Assembly (NCBI GenBank): GCA_014871385.1
Contig: CM026422.1
Coordinates: 20,636,177-20,700,176 of the forward strand
DNA length: 64,000 nucleotides
Source: Ceratodon purpureus
Lineage: Eukaryota > Streptophyta > Bryopsida > Pseudoditrichales > Ditrichaceae
Reading direction: 5' to 3'
Shown here: piece by piece, positions 59,699 through 64,000 of the stretch
Position numbering within the stretch: position 1 is the stretch's first letter
Layout: each line of letters opens with the position of its first letter
The notes under the pieces: model-generated
What the model was told of the DNA's origin: nothing
Database searches by the model: none
What the model saw: only the letters and a program-made list of their open reading frames with translations
Made by a program: the position numbers and the translations under genes

Positions 59699-60336
59699 TG
59701 CGCAGGCCTGAACCCAATTAAACAGGTTCCACCGGGAAGCGCAGGCTCCGCTATCAAGGCACTGCAGAGCACTGAAACATCATGAAGATCGAAGTAAATT
59801 ACTTGATGGACCTCATCTAGTCACATACTCATCCACTCCAAAAAATGAAGCGACCGACAGATTATTCTTCGCAAGAGCTTCGATTTGGCGTACTAGCTCA
59901 ACTAGGAGTTTGACCATGCACTGATCGGTGTAATGAAAAGGCACCGATCTGTGTATATTCATCGATTAACATAATACTCACGTTGGGTGCGTGCAGGCTA
60001 TGTACAATCCAGGACTGGTCTGAAGGTTAGCTTTGTACGAGCAACGACTGTGCCAGTTCAAGCAAGGTGAAGGAAAATTATGAAATCTAAGCTTGGGGAA
60101 GCGTTAGATGCTTACAAGGAGCCCGGAGCCGCGCTTTCGATGGACTGCAGTAAGCTTCTTCACTATGAGAGCTAGGTTCCTAATTGAAGACGATGCCAAC
60201 AACAGATCGGTTGTCTGCAAGCGTGTGTTTGTGCAGACAGACTTGGCCGGGCTTGCATACTTGAAACCTGCGCTTCGTTCCACTTATACGTGAAATAGTC
60301 GGTATCAACTTGATGATGGTTCAAGATTTACTGAAG
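59699..60336. other. 5' flank of the lectin-TIR gene
   Basis: The promoter and leader of the minus-strand lectin gene are expected here. The frame 60108-60293 (plus) has no recognisable family. No clear TATA element was found. Confidence 0.4.
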
Positions 60337-61043
60337 GCCCGTTCACATATGGCAGTGCTTCAGCATGCATGCGTGCTTTGAGGGAATCTGTAGGGAACCA
60401 AGAAACATAGAATATGAAATGAGGAATTACTGGAACGCATCACAAGAAGGAATGGAACGCAGAAAAGGAACATAGCTCAACTTGCAGTAGTCTGTGTTAC
60501 TGCAATGTAGTTGCAAAGTACTAAGGTAGAAGTACCTAAAACCAACAATTTAAGGATTTTGAGCCTTTTTTTTGGGGGGTTGTTTTTGGGGTGTAATTTT
60601 CATGTGTAGAAGAATAGGTTCCTCATAGAATGCAAATTTTTTCAAAATTTTCTTCCCAATATTGAAATTTGAAATAGATACAAATTTTTAAACACAAAAG
60701 TACTTCATGAGACAAAACTGATCTGTAGACTTTTCCATTGTCACACCTAATTGGTACTAATTTCCACTCATGAATGTACCCAAAACCACCAGCTTTTTTA
60801 GTGTTTTGATTGGTCAGTTTGAATTGAGTGATCTAACAAGTTCAGCCAAGTTGCGGTTCAGCCAAGTTACGGTTCTGGGGACATCTACAGGTTGGATCTG
60901 GGGGTGCTATTGGTTTTACGTGCTTCTACCTTAGTTACAGCAAGAAAAGACACGCTTTCAATATTTTCTTGTTTTTGGGTTTTAACTTCCTTCATTTTGG
61001 GAACGCAACTGCAAGTGTGGCAGGGCCTAGTGTGAACCGGCCA
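60337..61043. mobile_element. Possible outer inverted-repeat element around a nested MITE
   Basis: The left end GGCCCGTTCACATATGGC resembles the complement of the right end GCCTAGTGTGAACCGGCC. The similarity is short and no convincing target duplication is seen, so the call is tentative. It would enclose the element at 60518-60938. Confidence 0.35.
60518..60938. mobile_element. MITE-like element, about 421 bp
   Basis: Ends GTACTAAGGTAGAAGTACCT and, on the other strand, GTAACTAAGGTAGAAGCACG both continue to AAAACCAA, about 29 bp with three or four differences. The interior is AT-rich and noncoding and holds a doubled GTTCAGCCAAGTTGCG motif near 60840-60870. Confidence 0.7.
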
Positions 61044-62367
61044 TGAGGAGATGCTCCTAAATGCTTGAATTGGGCATCAAGTTTTCACATAATCGGTATA
61101 AAATTCTCTATGAAATTATCAAACAACGATGATGAGTCCTTATCATTATAGAATAAAAATATCCTTTATTGTGCTAGACATAAATATTAGAAGATAAATG
61201 TAAACAGTGATGTATTCACATTTTTTTAATGCCCAGAATATGGGTACCATATATCAAATTAGGGGCCGAAGTGCACTAGGATTCTACAGTATATTACTTA
61301 ATTTGTCATTGTGTACTGGACGTGCTTTGTACTTGGTACTTCGTGTAAGGTAGGGTGATCTAAATTTGACCCTGTTCTCAAATTCTAGTGAACCTGGAAA
61401 AATCAGAAATTTTAAATTCATCACAATACCTGGAAAAAGGTGACCTCAGTTCCAGTGGAGAAGCTCTGAGGTCCGAAATGAGGACAGCTCGGAAGAGTAC
61501 ATGGTTTGGAGTGCGGGTAGGGGCATGTCAAAGGAAATCAAAAAACACATATTCTTCGCCGAGGAGGCCTGTCTCCCCTGGTTTTTGCGGTGTCGTATCT
61601 CTTCATTGATACTATGAGGTTTCAAACTTTCACCCTCTTGTTTCAAAAAATCAAAATCAAAATCAAAAAACACTGCATCGGGAAACTGCCCTCCAACTGT
61701 AGGAATATTATTGCAGTACTCCAGCGGGTCCTATACAGTTTTGTATTTCTGCAGTACTGCAAATGTTACTGCATAGTGATTTGAGTTATACTGTTTTTAA
61801 GTTAATTTTGCTGTACTGCATTTGTATAAAATCAATACTATATAATTAAAAAAATCTTCATAGTTGTGGACATAAATTTCATACTGCAAACTTATAAAAA
61901 CAGTACCATTGTTTATAACAAATGGTACTGCGTAAATTATGGCCTTACAATGGTGAAAAACCACCCTAAAATTTACAAAAGGTATTTTGGACTTTTGAAG
62001 GTTAGTGGTTTATATATTATTCAAGAATTCTTACAAACACATATTTATGATTGACAACTAAGTTCCTCACAAAAGAATTCATTCAATAAAAGCATCCTTA
62101 CTCACATCAATCCACCACTCACACATCAATCCTTACTCACATCAAATATATCTATGCATTTTGGCAATTTGACCTTACTAAATTAAATCAACGAAATGGT
62201 AGATTCCAAATGCAAAATGATTGTGGAAGAATGATATACTTCATTATTGATTTTCAATGCAGACACAATATTCACAATGGTTGGTAAAAAAAACATGGGT
62301 GCAAATTATATAGAATGAAGTCAATATAATAAATACTTGATTTTTATTTATTAAACATAATAGTTGC
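61044..62367. other. AT-rich intergenic, no recognisable gene
   Basis: Short frames (61388-61609 plus, 61446-61673 minus) lack a family signature. The word GTACTGCA and its variants recur between 61710 and 61930. Nothing else is supported. Confidence 0.45.
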
Positions 62368-63741
62368 TTAAAATTTTAAGTTGTTCAGAAAAAAATGACC
62401 ACCTTTCTGAAAATGTGGAATAATATGAATAGCCTTCAAAATTGATTCAATTTCTACGACCTTGTATGCTTCTAGACCCTCATCAACTCATTTTAATTCA
62501 AGACATTCTAAAGTCGCATGAATCTCCTGTTGTTTGTACATACGTACGAGACACAATTCTTTTGTTATATGATTATTTTGATGTCTTAATTTTATATTTG
62601 ATTTGAAAAGCAAACGAAGTTGTTCGTATGATATCTCCTCTTCCTCACCTTCACCTTCCATTTTAATAGAAACACTTCCAAACCATTCTTTCCTATAAAA
62701 AGAAGATGTAGCACCATAGCACGTGTAAACATTGGAGTGTCTCCATACCTGGAACTCTTACCAGGGCATAGTGCCAAAGACCTGTAACATTGCAGCACCT
62801 ACAAACATAATAAAAGGAGTTTCATAAATTTCATTAAATATTTCTAAATTGAATTTATAGCTTTAGTAACCTACTTTGATAAAAAGAAATTGATTAACAC
62901 GTTTGGTACTAACTTACCTTGCCGTCAAATCATTTTCGTTCATGTATTTACTATTTACCCAAAGGTGGTTTCAAATTAGTCAAAACATCTTGTTGCAAAA
63001 GCTTGGCCATTGTGCGCTGCTTCTTTGAGGGCAGAGTTTCCAAATCAAAATGTATTGCATTAGCAATATCAAGATCTAAGAGTTCCGTTTTCAAATTAAG
63101 CTGGAAGCCGGCCAAAATATGTTGTTCAGTCTCTAAAGTCTGTCATTATCACAAAGCATCAAAAAAACATCACAAAAATATAGTGAATATACAAAAAAAA
63201 AACCCCACATAATACGGTTATTTGTTTTTTTCTAACTGCAGACAATAAGTGAAATAATGAATGGTAATTCTTAAAAAACATGTAATGACTCACCATCTCT
63301 AATATCGTGTTCTTCCCAACCAGAGGTGAGTATTCATCATTTTTCAATGCACTTGTTCGTAACGCGTCTAGTCTTCTATTGTATTTCACAATAAAATCCA
63401 GAAATTGTTTTTTGTTGTTAACCCTGTATGCTGCTTTCACCAATGCTATGTGCAGATTTTCATACATATTTGAACTGTATTCAATTGGAGCTCCAGATCG
63501 TCGAATTCAAGAGGAATAATGTTTCATGGGATGAATTTTGACCAAATTGAAATTTGATTTTTGCCACATTCCTAAGTGCGTACAAAATATCAATACCGCC
63601 CTAAAGTCAAAAATAAATAATTAAAAATAAATATAAATACAAACTCATTCTTAAATTTCTCACATTGTAATTTGAGTTCACATTGTACAACTGTAAGGAT
63701 TAAAGTATTACATTTATGTTTTCAAATATTTTAATACATGG

Positions 63742-63816
<75 letters not shown>

Positions 63817-64000
63817 TTCTTCAACTTTTCTTGAATTAAAAGTAATAAAATTCACCTATTACAAAATATACTTACTTGTTCATATAGGCACCCATCGTTG
63901 TAAGAGATTCTTTGGAGAATTCTTTAGAACGACAAGCTTACCGATACCATTGTAAGAAACTTACAACAGCCTCAATGAAGAAGTTGGGATATAGTCCCAA
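62368..64000 (-). pseudogene. KDZ/Plavaka-like DNA transposase gene, 3' part, decayed, continuing past the window edge
   Basis: Exons (minus) that join in phase: 63600-63294, 63139-62959, 62798-62762 and 62692-62368. The first reads HLGMWQKSNFNLVKIHPMKH, a TGA at 63507-63509, IRRSGAPIEYSS, then NLHIALVKAAYRVNNKKQFL. This pattern (K-x-H...HY...IR..G...E-x-LHI...K-x-AYR..NK) is typical of the C-terminal part of KDZ (Plavaka-type) transposases. The last exon ends VVEIESILKAIHIIPHF, matching the conserved vesI-x-rsvHLiP terminus, with another stop at 62488-62490. Upstream exons should lie in 63830-64000 and beyond, but I cannot fix them. The two stops mark it as inactive. Confidence 0.68.
63746..63811. 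repeat. (AT)n microsatellite
   Basis: About 33 uninterrupted AT dinucleotides lie within an intron of the transposase relic. Confidence 0.97.

Overview
This is a eukaryotic, land-plant nuclear window. GC-rich, intron-split plant genes sit in AT-rich DNA crowded with transposon relics. A bryophyte (most likely a moss) is my inference. It rests on the gene set (L-type lectin receptor kinase, subtilase, tandem universal stress protein, maspardin-like hydrolase, 485-aa plant-type S-adenosylhomocysteine hydrolase), the compact 100-600 bp introns, and a KDZ-like transposase of a type unusual in flowering plants. No species can be fixed from the sequence alone.

Layout, left to right. 1-3 kb: an L-type lectin receptor kinase on the minus strand whose kinase C-lobe is missing. 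4.2 kb: a long near-perfect hairpin. 5.2-6.1 kb and 17.7-18.9 kb: two broken, intron-bearing copies of a UDP-arabinose 4-epimerase gene in inverted orientation. Between them lie an intact subtilisin-like protease (7.9-10.3 kb) and an eight-exon tandem universal-stress-protein gene (12.1-14.9 kb). 19.0-22.3 kb: a nine-exon maspardin/SPG21-like alpha/beta-hydrolase with one GC-AG intron. 23-29 kb: low-information DNA with a degenerate satellite and a MITE. 29.6-31.0 kb: a three-exon gene for a small protein with a mitochondrial-type presequence. 32-42 kb: AT-rich DNA with a second MITE copy, a MADS-box relic, unrecognised exon-like fragments and a 5'-truncated LINE flanked by a perfect 17-bp target duplication. 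42.9-44.7 kb: an intact SAHH gene. 45-49.5 kb: AT-rich DNA with a foldback element, a tandem repeat and a Tc1-like remnant.

The most interesting locus spans 49.6-59.7 kb. A minus-strand gene encodes signal peptide, legume-lectin domain, proline-rich linker, transmembrane helix and then a TIR domain in place of the usual kinase. It is cut in two by an 8.3-kb Ty1/copia element that landed in the proline-rich linker. Removing the element and one copy of its 5-bp target duplication leaves the linker reading frame intact, so the two halves were one gene. The TIR half also carries a frameshift, two stops and Lys at the usual catalytic Glu position, so this copy is dead. It nevertheless records a lectin-TM-TIR receptor architecture that I do not know from the literature.

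The copia element is itself broken by two inverted-repeat elements. One is 2.25 kb and carries intron-bearing exons of a MIRO (mitochondrial Rho GTPase) gene, like a Pack-type transposon. The other is 747 bp and sits inside the 5' LTR. The right edge (62.4-64 kb) holds the 3' part of a decayed KDZ/Plavaka-like transposase gene.

The genes show no operon or pathway clustering. Shared themes are cell-surface lectin receptors (two loci), duplication with decay, and repeated transposon nesting.
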